NCBI GenBank assembly: GCA_023410445.1 | Contig: JAEYPT010000009.1 | Coordinates: 1 to 64,000 of the forward strand | Direction of reading: 5' to 3' | DNA from: Bacillota bacterium | GTDB lineage: Bacteria; Bacillota; Clostridia; Oscillospirales; Acutalibacteraceae | Length of the DNA stretch: 64,000 nt | Part shown: positions 42,458-49,667 of the stretch, piece after piece | Position numbering within the stretch: position 1 is the first letter of the stretch | How the letters are laid out: the number at the start of each line of letters is the position of its first letter | Translations under genes and position numbers: made by a program | Notes under the pieces: model-generated | What the model saw: the letters and a program-made list of their open reading frames with translations, nothing else | Told to the model about the DNA's origin: nothing | Database searches by the model: none

Positions 42458-42952
42458 ATGAATACAAAGATTGAGGGCTTTTCTATCCGGAAAGCAATGG
42501 AAAGCGATATTGACCTGCTTCTGGAATTGATTCAGGGGCTGGCCGAATATGAAAAAATGGCGGATGACTGTGTTGCAACGCGAGAGGTTCTGTGGAATTC
42601 CCTGTTCGAACGCGGAGCGGCGGAGGCTGTGATCGGGGAATACAAAGGAGAACCTGTTGGTTTTGCCCTTTATTTTCACAACTTTTCCACGTTCCTTGCA
42701 AAACCGGGCATCTATCTGGAAGACTTGTACGTAAAGCCGGAAATGCGCGGCCTTGGCTTCGGGAAATCTTTGCTCTCCTATCTGGCAAAGTTGGCTGTGG
42801 AGACCGACTGCGGAAGGCTTGAGTGGACCTGCCTGAACTGGAACGAGCCGTCCATCCAATTCTATCGAAGAATGGGCGCACGGCCGATGAGCGAATGGAC
42901 CACCTACCGCGAAGAGGGCGAAGCACTGAACAAACTGGCCGAGCAGTTTTAA
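42458..42952 (+). CDS. GNAT family N-acetyltransferase
   Basis: The 164-residue protein uses acetyl-CoA to acetylate an amine. Motif A (PEMRGLGFGKSLLSYL) holds the pyrophosphate loop, preceded by YLEDLYVKP and followed by LNWNEPSIQFYRRMGA. The pattern is close to spermidine/diamine acetyltransferase-like members. The ATG at 42458 is behind GGAAAAGGAAG and gives the family-like start FSIRKAMESDIDLLLEL. It lies 30 bases upstream of the aldose epimerase gene and may be co-transcribed. Confidence 0.9.
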   Translation: MNTKIEGFSIRKAMESDIDLLLELIQGLAEYEKMADDCVATREVLWNSLFERGAAEAVIGEYKGEPVGFALYFHNFSTFLAKPGIYLEDLYVKPEMRGLGFGKSLLSYLAKLAVETDCGRLEWTCLNWNEPSIQFYRRMGARPMSEWTTYREEGEALNKLAEQF

Positions 42953-42982
42953 CAAACCAATCTGTATGGAAGGGTTATGAAC

Positions 42983-43870
42983 ATGAAATATACGTTGAAG
43001 AACGACGAACTTACGGTTGAATTTAATACCTTCGGCGCCGAAATCACTTCCATCCGGGATTCCAGCGGCTTGGAATTTCTCTGGCAGGGTGACAAACAGT
43101 ATTGGAAGGGACAGGCTCCGGTCCTGTTCCCGATTGTCGGAAGCCTGCGAAACAAAAGAGCTTCAATCGGTGGGGACAAAACCTGCTGTATGGAGCAGCA
43201 CGGTCTTGCGCGCCGTATGGAGTTTGATCGGGTGAATCAGGATGATCAGTCAATCACCTTTTCCGTTTGTTCCGATGAACTTACCCGGGAGCGCTACCCC
43301 TATGATTTTCAGCTTCTGGTGCGCTATGTCCTGGAAGAAAAAAGCATCGCGACGGTTTACACCGTCGTCAATGCGGGTACAGAGGCTATGCCGTTCCAAA
43401 TCGGCGGCCACCCAGCCTTCAACTGTCCGCTGACGGACCGCGAGTCTTTCGGCGAGTATATTGTAGAGTTCGACTGCGAAGAAACGGCCGAATGCCCCAA
43501 GCTGGTCCCCGAGACCGGCCTGGTAAACGTAGAGGACCGCGTGCCGATCCTGAACCATGCGAAAGTTCTCAAGCTCGACCACAGTCTGTTCCGCGAGGAC
43601 GCGCTGATCTTCGACAGTCTGCAGTCCCGCGGCGCAAGGCTTTTCAACCCGGAAACCGGACGCGGAGTCCGGATTGACTTCCCGGATTTCCGGTATTTTC
43701 TGGTGTGGTCCAGCGCGAACAACGGGCCGTTTGTGGCTTTGGAGCCTTGGACGGGACTGGGAACCTGCAGCGACGAGGACGACGTTTTCGAGAAGAAGCG
43801 CGGCGTCTGCCTGGCAGCTCCCGGCGACAGCAAAACATTTTCCTATAGGGTTACGATCCTGAACGGATAA
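42983..43870 (+). CDS. Aldose 1-epimerase family protein
   Basis: The ~295-residue protein with mutarotase fold: AEITSIRDSSGLEFLWQGD, QVxH-type QHGLARRMEFD, PFQIGGHPAFNCPL and a final WTGLGTCSDEDDVFEKKRG. These are typical of the LacX/YeaD-like branch of GalM relatives. It interconverts sugar anomers or sugar-6-phosphate anomers. Two ATGs are possible: I choose 42983, 8 bases after GGAAGGG, over 42977. A strong terminator follows. Confidence 0.9.
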   Translation: MKYTLKNDELTVEFNTFGAEITSIRDSSGLEFLWQGDKQYWKGQAPVLFPIVGSLRNKRASIGGDKTCCMEQHGLARRMEFDRVNQDDQSITFSVCSDELTRERYPYDFQLLVRYVLEEKSIATVYTVVNAGTEAMPFQIGGHPAFNCPLTDRESFGEYIVEFDCEETAECPKLVPETGLVNVEDRVPILNHAKVLKLDHSLFREDALIFDSLQSRGARLFNPETGRGVRIDFPDFRYFLVWSSANNGPFVALEPWTGLGTCSDEDDVFEKKRGVCLAAPGDSKTFSYRVTILNG

Positions 43871-43876
43871 AAAGCC

Positions 43877-43911
43877 GCCCGCGGTGCATCAAAGCCGATG
43901 CCGCCGCGGGC
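43877..43911. terminator. Bidirectional terminator
   Basis: GCCCGCGG (43877-43884) pairs with CCGCGGGC (43904-43911), with TGCATC and GATGC also able to pair inside. TTTTTC follows on the plus strand. Confidence 0.8.
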
Positions 43912-43922
43912 GTGTTTTTCTT

Positions 43923-44114
43923 CTATTTTCTGCCCGTAACGGCGTCGGACGCCTCGTCGTCATCCGTTTCGGGCGTTTGCTTTCCGTTCAGCCAGTGGAC
44001 GCGTTCAGCGGCTTCTTCGGGGGTGTTCCATTCACTTTCGGACTCCCATTTTCCGTCCGCGTGGAAAAAGCCGGCCGCCCATCGGCCAGGTTCGGATTTC
44101 TGATAGGAATACAC
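43923..44114 (-). CDS. Small hypothetical protein
   Basis: The 63-residue protein, MYSYQKSEPGRWAAGFFHAD followed by GKWESESEWNTPEEAAERVHWLNG, looks like a compact single-domain fold with an acidic disordered tail. It resembles short uncharacterised proteins of clostridia, but I know no function. It starts 4 bases after the stop of the gene upstream on the same strand, so the two form a small operon. Confidence 0.7.
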   Translation of the reverse strand: MYSYQKSEPGRWAAGFFHADGKWESESEWNTPEEAAERVHWLNGKQTPETDDDEASDAVTGRK

Positions 44115-44118
44115 AAAA

Positions 44119-44349
44119 TCACCCTTTCTTTTTCGGCTCGTGCTGAAGTCCGTGGTCGTCTCCCTTGACGGGCTTGGGGACGGTATACAGGTCGGTGTAA
44201 GCTTCCGCTTCCGCTTCGTTTGCCGGCGGAGTCTGAATCAGCCCGGTGCACTCGGTGGAGGACACCACCGTATCTGTCGTATAGTCATAATCGTTCAGCT
44301 CATCCTCCGTGGGAGCAAGCTGCTTGTTTTGTTTGTTCTTTTCATCCAT
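44119..44349 (-). CDS. Small acidic hypothetical protein
   Basis: From the ATG at 44349, 6 bases after GGAGGG, it encodes 76 residues: MDEKNKQNKQLAPTEDELND, then a Thr/Ser-rich middle (DTVVSSTECTGLIQ) and a Lys-rich end. It is probably unstructured; no motif is recognised. Four bases separate it from the downstream 63-residue gene. The larger plus-strand frames overlapping it are shadows. Confidence 0.65.
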   Translation of the reverse strand: MDEKNKQNKQLAPTEDELNDYDYTTDTVVSSTECTGLIQTPPANEAEAEAYTDLYTVPKPVKGDDHGLQHEPKKKG

Positions 44350-44506
44350 CGTCATCCCTCCTCTCCGCATTGAAAGTTAGTTTGTCCGGGGTGGTAGGTT
44401 TTTATTTTCAACCGTCATCGGCAAATTTTGCCCGGTCGGAAAAGCACTTGACAGGGATTTTCAAACGGTCTATTCTGATTGAAAAATAAATGGGGAGTGG
44501 GAACAT

Positions 44507-44983
44507 ATGAAATCCGGAGAATTTGAATTCAGAAAACTGAGAGAAGAAGATTTCCAAGGGGTTTCCAAACTGATCTGGGATGGATTCAGCGAGTTCGAAG
44601 CTCCCGAATATCCGGAGGAGGGTCTGCACACTTTCCGGGAATTCATTGAGCCCGCCAGCCTGTCCAAGGCCGCCGAGAGCGGAGCAATGAGTTTTTGGGG
44701 CTGCTTTGCGGGGCGGGAAGCAGCGGGCGTGATCGCCTCGCGGAAAAAAAGCCATATTAGCCTGCTGTTTGTCGCAAAGAACTATCAGCGCCGGGGCATC
44801 GCAGCGGAACTGTTCGCCCGCCTGAAAACGGAATTGCTGACGGCTTATCCGGAGACTGCGGCAATTACGGTGCATTCGTCCCCTTACGCCGTGCCGGTTT
44901 ATGAAAAGCTTGGTTTTACCGCGATAGATGAGGAACAGCTTCAGGATGGACTCCGTTTTATCCCGATGAAATACCGATTGTAA
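44507..44983 (+). CDS. GNAT family N-acetyltransferase
   Basis: The 158-residue protein begins FEFRKLREEDFQGVSKLIWD and has motif A VAKNYQRRGIAAELFARL and motif B VHSSPYAVPVYEKLGFTAI, as in general GNAT acetyltransferases. The substrate is unknown. It starts with ATG behind GGGGAGTGGG. It is isolated, with the small minus-strand genes on the left and a membrane protein gene 97 bases to the right. Confidence 0.9.
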   Translation: MKSGEFEFRKLREEDFQGVSKLIWDGFSEFEAPEYPEEGLHTFREFIEPASLSKAAESGAMSFWGCFAGREAAGVIASRKKSHISLLFVAKNYQRRGIAAELFARLKTELLTAYPETAAITVHSSPYAVPVYEKLGFTAIDEEQLQDGLRFIPMKYRL

Positions 44984-45080
44984 CCGATTTCAGCCAGACA
45001 AGGCTTTTATTCAATCAGCGTAAGCTTCTGCAAAAGAGGGAAAGATATTCGAAATATTTTAAAAACAGGAGAGATTTTTC

Positions 45081-45452
45081 ATGCTTTTCTGGGCTGTAAC
45101 AACGATCACGCTGGCTTTGATTTTCTACACGGTCGGGGTGTGGGCGGAAAAACGGCAAGGCTTTTTGAAGGTATGGCACCTGGTTGTGTTCTGGTGCGGC
45201 TTTGTTTTTGACACGACGGGGACTACTCTGATGGGCAGACTGGCGAGGGCGCCGCTGAGCGCCAATTTTCACAGTGTGACCGGTGCCATCGCCATTCTTC
45301 TCATGCTTCTGCATGCCCTCTGGGCGACCTACACGCTGCTTCGGGGTACCGAAACACAGAAACGGAATTTTCACCGGTTCAGCATCGTTGTCTGGTGCGT
45401 TTGGCTGATTCCCTACTTTTCCGGCATGATTGTCGGCATGATGCAGCGGTAA
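45081..45452 (+). CDS. HsmA family (TIGR03987) membrane protein
   Basis: The 123-residue protein has four membrane helices. The first runs FWAVTTITLALIFYTVGVW, followed by GFVFDTTGTTLMG, conserved His residues in ANFHSVTGAIA and LLHALWAT, and FHRFSIVVWCVWLIPYFSGM. The layout matches TIGR03987/HsmA. The His pattern resembles cytochrome-b-like haem sites but that is not established. It follows AGGAGAG and lies ~100 bases before the sulfoxide reductase gene on the same strand. Confidence 0.8.
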   Translation: MLFWAVTTITLALIFYTVGVWAEKRQGFLKVWHLVVFWCGFVFDTTGTTLMGRLARAPLSANFHSVTGAIAILLMLLHALWATYTLLRGTETQKRNFHRFSIVVWCVWLIPYFSGMIVGMMQR

Positions 45453-45556
45453 CCGTCGCGGCGAATTATCTTTTATGTTGTATTGAAAGCGTGGAACGCC
45501 AAGTAACTTTCTTCTCACTTGTGGGACCAGATTTTAAAAATCGGAGGAACAACAAT

Positions 45557-46063
45557 ATGGAATCGGTTGATTTTATTTATCCGGCAGACCCCGGTGAACG
45601 GTACCGGCTTCTTTATCAGCAGACGGAAGCTTTGCTGGAAGGGGAAAGCGATTGGGTGGCTAACCTTGCGAATGCTGCTGCTCTTCTAAACGGCGCTCTC
45701 CAGAATATTAACTGGGTCGGCTTTTACAGAATGAAGAACGGGGAACTGCTGCTGGGTCCTTTTCAGGGAAAGCCCGCCTGCGTACATATCCCGATCGGCC
45801 GGGGCGTATGCGGCACGGCCGTACAGCAGAACGCCGTGCAGATTATCCCGGATGTTCACCGCTTTGCCGGACATATCGCCTGCGACTCCGGCTCTGCCGC
45901 GGAGCTGGTGATCCCGCTTCGCCAAAACGGGAAAATTGTCGGCGTGCTGGACATCGACAGCCCGATCCTTAACCGCTTCGGCGAGGAGGACGCGCGTGAA
46001 CTGGAGAAAATTGCCGACCTGATTGCCGCAGCCTGCGTGTGGCCGGAGCTGGAGGACGGATAA
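45557..46063 (+). CDS. Free methionine-(R)-sulfoxide reductase (GAF-domain fRMsr)
   Basis: Repairs free Met-R-sulfoxide with thioredoxin. The 168-residue single GAF domain has all three active-site cysteines in KPACVHIPIGRGVCGTA and GHIACDSGSAAELVIP, plus INWVGFYRM and GVLDIDSP. The ATG at 45557 has a CGGAGGAAC site. An upstream extension of the frame has no ribosome site. It adds to the oxygen-defence theme of the window. A strong hairpin follows 4 bases past the stop. Confidence 0.92.
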   Translation: MESVDFIYPADPGERYRLLYQQTEALLEGESDWVANLANAAALLNGALQNINWVGFYRMKNGELLLGPFQGKPACVHIPIGRGVCGTAVQQNAVQIIPDVHRFAGHIACDSGSAAELVIPLRQNGKIVGVLDIDSPILNRFGEEDARELEKIADLIAAACVWPELEDG

Positions 46064-46067
46064 AAAA

Positions 46068-46105
46068 ATTCCGCCGCCCGATTTTTTCAAAAATTGGACG
46101 GCGGT
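46068..46105. terminator. Bidirectional terminator
   Basis: CCGCCG-CCC-ATTTTT pairs with AAAAAT-GG-CGGCGG with two small mismatches, loop TC. It is placed between the converging fRMsr gene and the hypothetical gene at 46131. Confidence 0.8.
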
Positions 46106-46130
46106 TAATGTTTTCTGTTTTACGGAACAG

Positions 46131-46550
46131 TTATACGAGAGTATTCAAATGGTGCTTTGGGCCATCTGTGTCCGGCACGTCGGATTTTTGCAATGCGTCG
46201 GAAGACGAAGTATCCTGAGTCTGGCTGGCGGCGGAAGCATTCTGTGTGGGATCAGCGGCGCCGGTGATTGAGTCTGCCGTCGATGAGCTTGTCCTGCCGG
46301 TCGAATCCGCTGTATTTTTCAGATCGTTCTGGACGTTGGTAACGATTTGCCCGATGCTTCCGTTCAGATTTTCAGCTTTGCTGGTCAGCGCATCCGCAGT
46401 TTTCGGATCTCCTTGATAGGCCACACTGGGCCGGTAGATGTTTGCTTCTTCTTCAAGCTCGTTTTGAGCAGATTTAATGGTGCCGGCACGACCGACTGCC
46501 GAGCGCATGGAAACGAGAGAAGTTAGAGCATTTATGCTGGATAGATTCAT
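46131..46550 (-). CDS. Hypothetical Ser/Thr-rich protein
   Basis: From the ATG at 46550 (TAGGAG 9 bases upstream) it encodes 139 residues. The N-terminal ~80 are helical (INALTSLVSMRSAVGRAGTI then SAQNELEEEANIYR). The C-terminal ~60 are Ser/Thr/Asp/Gln-rich and likely disordered. No signal peptide, no cysteine, no known domain. A separate gene, with a terminator close after it. The function is unknown. Confidence 0.65.
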   Translation of the reverse strand: MNLSSINALTSLVSMRSAVGRAGTIKSAQNELEEEANIYRPSVAYQGDPKTADALTSKAENLNGSIGQIVTNVQNDLKNTADSTGRTSSSTADSITGAADPTQNASAASQTQDTSSSDALQKSDVPDTDGPKHHLNTLV

Positions 46551-46889
46551 TTTTAACATCTCCTACTTATAATATCGGTTGCTCGAACTGAAAATAAAGA
46601 CCGTAACACAATTCATTATTATAAAATTTCAATTAGTGAATGTTTCCGAACGGGTTGGATACACTAAGCAGCGGTAACGAGATGCCGATTTCCGTTAACC
46701 CGTTGCTGTGCGGCGCGGGCGTTCTATGCGCGATACTTTTGACGGCATTGAAAAAAGTTACTCAGCAATTGAGAAAAACAGTTTTGATGAAGGCGAAAAG
46801 TTCAAATTGGAATGCCTCAAGGAAGCCTGCTTGCTAAGCGGGCTTCTTTGCTGTATTCCAATCTGTTTTTGCATCAGTTTACAGAAAAA
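46551..46889. other. Gene-free region with a strong hairpin
   Basis: No supported gene. A long-armed hairpin is formed by ATTGGAAT (46806-46813) with ATTCCAAT (46855-46862), enclosing GAAGCCTGCTT (46822-46832) and AGCGGGCTTC (46837-46846). AACGGGTT near 46650 and AACCCGTT near 46700 could also pair. It may be the tail of another structured transcript, but no promoter was assigned. Confidence 0.4.
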
Positions 46890-47068
46890 TGAAAAGGCAC
46901 CCGCTGAAAGCGGATGCCGTAATTGTTTGGTCCCGTGTAACGCCCGGGTTATCGACTGCTGCCTGCTTTTGTTGGTTAGTCCCTGGTACAGTTCAAAATG
47001 ACTTCAACGCCGAAATTAATGCCTTCGGTTTAGCGTGAAAAGATAGGCTCAGTTGGATATTTCCAACC
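46890..47068 (-). ncRNA. Small non-coding RNA candidate (~180 nt)
   Basis: A consensus promoter (47074-47102) would start a minus-strand transcript near 47068. The RNA begins GGGUUGGAAAUAUCCAACUG, a 5' hairpin (GTTGGA/TCCAAC). An internal hairpin CCGAA/TTCGG follows near 47015-47031. The end is a textbook terminator, GGCATCCGCT/AGCGGGTGCC followed by TTTTC (46896-46918). No open frame with a start site lies in it. The ends do not pair with each other as in 6S RNA, and no SRP-type loop is visible. Class unknown. Confidence 0.6.
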
Positions 47069-47073
47069 CAAAC

Positions 47074-47102
47074 ATAATAACATGTCCGGACTGAATTGTC
47101 AA
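47074..47102 (-). promoter_or_regulatory. Consensus promoter for the small RNA candidate
   Basis: On the minus strand, a perfect TTGACA (47102-47097), a 17-base spacer and TATTAT (47079-47074). Confidence 0.85.
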
Positions 47103-47159
47103 GCATAAATTGGCCGATGAATGGCCGCGGCAGATTAAACCGAAAGGGGACGAAAGAAT

Positions 47160-47708
47160 TCAGGAAATCCGGAATTGCCTGATAATTCCTTCGGCCATCG
47201 AATCGCCCATCATCAGCGCCTGATCTTCGATTACATCAAAAAGCGATACATCCTTGGCATATTGCCCCGTCAATCTTCCAACTGCTTCCTCTTCGGTAAG
47301 CTTCAGGTGGTCATCCAGCATCAAAAGCCATTGTTTTTTTGACCAATAGGGATTAATCCCGGTCAGAAACCCGGCAATTTTGTCCGCGTTCTCATACCAC
47401 ATCGTTCGGTCTTCATTTACGGCCTCCGTGTTTCCTGCTTTTGCCGCATTGACGAGCTGGGCGGCAATGGTTAAATGTTCCGTCAACAGATCGCTGAACT
47501 TTTTGGCCTTGTCAGCACCGTAAAATCCCGTTAGAGCAGCTGCAAAATCAGTTGGATTGCGAAGCAGGCGAGCTGTAACCGGCTGTAAGTCTCCTAAATT
47601 TGCCGCAGTGCTGATAATAAACGAGCGGGTCCAAACCACATGCTCAAACCAAAGCTTTCGAAACGTATTGATTATAGGAATGAAAACCTTGCAATCTTCA
47701 AAACTCAT
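47160..47708 (-). CDS. Helical hypothetical protein (clostridial, often annotated acetylglutamate kinase)
   Basis: The 182-residue protein shows FRKLWFEHVVWTRSFIISTA, VTARLLRNPTDFAAALTGFYG, LTEHLTIAAQLVNAAKAGN and NPYWSKKQWLLMLDDHLK, a pattern of long helices with His residues placed as in a four-helix bundle. Similar clostridial proteins are often named acetylglutamate kinase by error; no kinase motif is present. The true function is unknown. A GGAGCAAAATAAG site precedes the ATG. Confidence 0.8.
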   Translation of the reverse strand: MSFEDCKVFIPIINTFRKLWFEHVVWTRSFIISTAANLGDLQPVTARLLRNPTDFAAALTGFYGADKAKKFSDLLTEHLTIAAQLVNAAKAGNTEAVNEDRTMWYENADKIAGFLTGINPYWSKKQWLLMLDDHLKLTEEEAVGRLTGQYAKDVSLFDVIEDQALMMGDSMAEGIIRQFRIS

Positions 47709-47796
47709 CTTATTTTGCTCCTTTTGTGAACAGCACGATCAAAGATTTGTAGAAATCTTTATCCCCCGAAAGCGCATCCGGTCAGCCCGGATGAAG

Positions 47797-47829
47797 CAAA
47801 AAAGCGCCCACCCGAAGAGGGATGGACGC
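47797..47829 (-). terminator. Terminator of the Trp-rich mini-gene
   Basis: GCGCCCACCC (47804-47813) pairs with GGGATGGACGC (47819-47829) with two mismatches. On the minus strand it is followed by six Ts. Confidence 0.7.
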
Positions 47830-47841
47830 CGAAATTAACCC

Positions 47842-47955
47842 CTAACAGCGGCGGCAGTGCCGGTACCAGTTCCAGCCCCAGTTCCAACCCCAGCCGCGGC
47901 GGTGCCAGTAATCCCAATACATACAAAAGCATCCTTTCGCGGGAAGATGTTTCAT
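47842..47955 (-). CDS. Trp/Gly-rich mini-protein (37 aa)
   Basis: The ATG at 47955 opens a 37-residue frame: MKHLPAKGCFCMYWDYWHRR followed by GWGWNWGWNWYRHCRRC. It holds seven tryptophans and four cysteines. The ribosome site is weak (GAAGAG 7 bases upstream). A terminator just after the stop and the striking composition support it being real. The larger overlapping frames on this strand are Pro/Leu-rich shadows. No known family comes to mind. Confidence 0.5.
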   Translation of the reverse strand: MKHLPAKGCFCMYWDYWHRRGWGWNWGWNWYRHCRRC

Positions 47956-48115
47956 AATATGCTCTTCGGGGGATATCGGGGAATATGCGAATCGACCAGT
48001 AAGGCGGAGCCGTATTCGGGCGGAGACGGTCCCCAGCGCGTGGATTGGCACTTGGGGCGAGTGCATGATGCAAATGGCAGTTGGGAAGCATAATTTTAAC
48101 AGGGGGATTGAGATC

Positions 48116-48307
48116 GTGAGTTTGACCCAGGAGATTGTAACAAGGATTACGATTGTTGTTATTATCATTGATTCTATCGCATTTTACTTGCTGAAAAAGA
48201 GAATCAGAACATTAACCGTGTTCTTCGCTGTTGGAATCACCGCTCTTACAATCATTGTGCTGTTAATTAACGTTTTATATTGTCTGCACAGGCATGCATT
48301 GTTATAA
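48116..48307 (+). CDS. Small two-span membrane protein
   Basis: A GTG at 48116 lies 9 bases after AGGGGG and opens 63 residues with two membrane helices (RITIVVIIIDSIAFYLL and FFAVGITALTIIVLLINVLY) joined by a basic KKRIRTLT loop. The predicted arrangement puts the loop inside. There is no known family. A terminator follows 7 bases after the stop, which supports expression. Confidence 0.6.
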   Translation: MSLTQEIVTRITIVVIIIDSIAFYLLKKRIRTLTVFFAVGITALTIIVLLINVLYCLHRHALL

Positions 48308-48314
48308 AACTTCG

Positions 48315-48340
48315 GGACGACCTTGGGGCCGTCCTTTTTT
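48315..48340 (+). terminator. Rho-independent terminator
   Basis: GGACG-A-CC pairs with GG-C-CGTCC (48315-48334, one mismatch), followed by six Ts. Confidence 0.82.
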
Positions 48341-48350
48341 ATAGAAAAAC

Positions 48351-48385
48351 GGCATGGAACCCAATTCCGGAGCAGGTTCCATGCC
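48351..48385 (-). terminator. Rho-independent terminator
   Basis: GGCATGGAACC (48351-48361) and GGTTCCATGCC (48375-48385) form a perfect 11-bp stem. On the minus strand it is followed by GTTTTTC. It ends the Cys-rich mini-gene. Confidence 0.88.
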
Positions 48386-48395
48386 AGAACGAAGA

Positions 48396-48563
48396 TTAAT
48401 CCTTATCGCAGCCGCAGTGCTCTTTGTCTAAGCAGCAGAAGAGGCAGCTTAAGAACTTAAAGAGCTTGCAAAGCTCTTTGTAGCTTAAGCATTTCAAATA
48501 GTCATATCTCAGACTTTCCAGGATGGTGTCAGGCTCCATTGAAAGAACTTCTTTCCAATCCAT
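48396..48563 (-). CDS. Cys-rich small protein (55 aa)
   Basis: The ATG at 48563 lies 7 bases after a perfect AAGGAGGTG ribosome site, and the frame ends at a TAA at 48396, giving MDWKEVLSMEPDTILESLRY, then DYLKCLSYKELCKLFKFLSC and LFCCLDKEHCGCDKD. Seven of the last 31 residues are cysteines (CLFCC and HCGC). The N-terminal half looks helical and acidic. There is no signal peptide. A strong terminator follows. The gene is below common length cut-offs. Metal binding is plausible but unproven. Confidence 0.75.
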   Translation of the reverse strand: MDWKEVLSMEPDTILESLRYDYLKCLSYKELCKLFKFLSCLFCCLDKEHCGCDKD

Positions 48564-48743
48564 ATTGTTCACCTCCTTATCAGTCCTATATTATGTAACT
48601 GTGGGGGTGAGGGTCAATTTGAGAATAAATCATATATAGGGCTTCGCGTCCGGCGACAACGACCCGGGATCGGAACGGGAGGGCCTGAAGAGCGTTTAGG
48701 CGCCTGATATGCGGGGTGGGGAGGCGTTTGAGCAAAATAAAAA

Positions 48744-48763
48744 GTGCGCCCCGAAAGGCGCAC
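48744..48763 (-). terminator. Terminator of the zinc-ribbon gene
   Basis: GTGCGCC (48744-48750) pairs with GGCGCAC (48757-48763). On the minus strand the hairpin is followed by TTTTTATTTT. Confidence 0.88.
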
Positions 48764-48786
48764 CAAAAATCTACTGGATTTTTAAT

Positions 48787-49068
48787 TTATCTTCTGTTGT
48801 TTGCAAAGCAATCGCTGCAGTATACAGGGCGATCTTCCCTCGGCTGGAAAGGAACTTTGCACGGCTTGCCGCAGGAAGCGCAAACCGCATCGAACATCTC
48901 ACGTTTACCGGAAGATTCGCCTCTGGCGTTCTTGCGCGCATCCCGGCAAGGCTTACAGCGCTGAGGCTCATTTGTAAAGCCTTTCTCAGCATAGAATTCC
49001 TGCTCATTGGCAGTGAATACAAATTCGGCTCCGCAGTCTTTGCAAACTAAAGTTTTGTCAGTGTACAT
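48787..49068 (-). CDS. Double zinc-ribbon protein
   Basis: The 93-residue protein has two zinc ribbons. TLVCKDCGAEFVFTANEQEF...RCKPCRDARK (residues ~7-46) is the clostridial zinc-ribbon (zf-trcl-like) type. FDAVCASCGKPCKVPFQPRE...VYCSDCF (~59-88) is the CxxC-x2-C type found on DEAD-box helicases and small DNA/RNA-binding proteins. A GAGGT site lies 7 bases before the ATG. It has its own near-perfect promoter and a short hairpin in the leader. A nucleic-acid-binding role is likely but the partner is unknown. Confidence 0.9.
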   Translation of the reverse strand: MYTDKTLVCKDCGAEFVFTANEQEFYAEKGFTNEPQRCKPCRDARKNARGESSGKREMFDAVCASCGKPCKVPFQPREDRPVYCSDCFANNRR

Positions 49069-49125
49069 TGAAATACCTCAATCATAAAATATATGCCTAA
49101 CGTACCGCTAGGCACTGTATTTATT

Positions 49126-49154
49126 ATAATACGCTTTGCTGAGGATAATGTCAA
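49126..49154 (-). promoter_or_regulatory. Consensus promoter of the zinc-ribbon gene
   Basis: On the minus strand, TTGACA (49154-49149), a 17-base spacer, TATTAT (49131-49126). The transcript would have a ~50-base leader containing GCCTA/TAGGC. Confidence 0.85.
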
Positions 49155-49297
49155 TTATTTTTATTTGAAGAAAATTATTTCGAAATCTTAATTATTGACA
49201 GATTTCAGCCCCACAGGGCCTGACTGTGGCTTGAGTGGCAAGCAAAAACATGAAAAGAACCGTCCCCAGTGTTGGGGACGGCTTGAGGAGAGAAGTT

Positions 49298-49369
49298 ATG
49301 AAAAAGTATAGTAATCCTCGTTTGAGGCGCTTGTTGTCTGTCTGCTGTACTGCGGTTCGTAACGCTTAA
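49298..49369 (+). CDS. Possible 23-residue peptide
   Basis: The ATG at 49298 follows GAGGAGAGAAGTT, a good ribosome site, and the frame reads MKKYSNPRLRRLLSVCCTAV then RNA and stop. A perfect GC hairpin (CCGTCCCC/GGGGACGG, 49260-49281) stands just upstream. The peptide is basic with a Cys-Cys pair. With no known relatives to hand it may be a leader or a chance frame. Confidence 0.35.
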   Translation: MKKYSNPRLRRLLSVCCTAVRNA

Positions 49370-49514
49370 ATTTTACTGCGTCTTTGTTTTCATTGACATC
49401 AGTATACCGGCCCGATATGGCCGAACCGTGACCGGCTTGTGAAAAAATCAGGAAGAATCTGTAAAGAAAGTTTGAACGGCCCCCGCCGTAAAGCGGGAGC
49501 CGCAGCCGTTCTGT

Positions 49515-49667
49515 CTATTTCATTTCATGAATTTCTTCGCGCAGATCGTCAATAAAGCTTACCAGTGTATCCATTCGCTTTTGGTCATGCCGCTTTTCCG
49601 CTTCCTGATAACAGGTTAAATAAACCTTTAACTTGCTTTCGAGGACTACTTTTGATTTTGTTTTCAT
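49515..49667 (-). CDS. Small coiled-coil hypothetical protein
   Basis: From the ATG at 49667, 8 bases after a GGAGG site, it encodes 50 residues: MKTKSKVVLESKLKVYLTCY, then QEAEKRHDQKRMDTLVSFID and DLREEIHEMK. The sequence is a continuous amphipathic helix with heptad-like spacing. The longer frame to 49715 lacks a ribosome site. An imperfect hairpin (GAACGGC/GCCGTTC) follows. Function unknown. Confidence 0.6.
   Translation of the reverse strand: MKTKSKVVLESKLKVYLTCYQEAEKRHDQKRMDTLVSFIDDLREEIHEMK

Noticed and set aside
46890..47068. 6S RNA
   Set aside because: The size fits, but the two ends do not pair and no long interrupted central hairpin forms.
48680..48964. Plus-strand frames over the zinc-ribbon gene
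   Set aside because: Shadows of the minus-strand gene, which has promoter, ribosome site, cysteine pattern and terminator.
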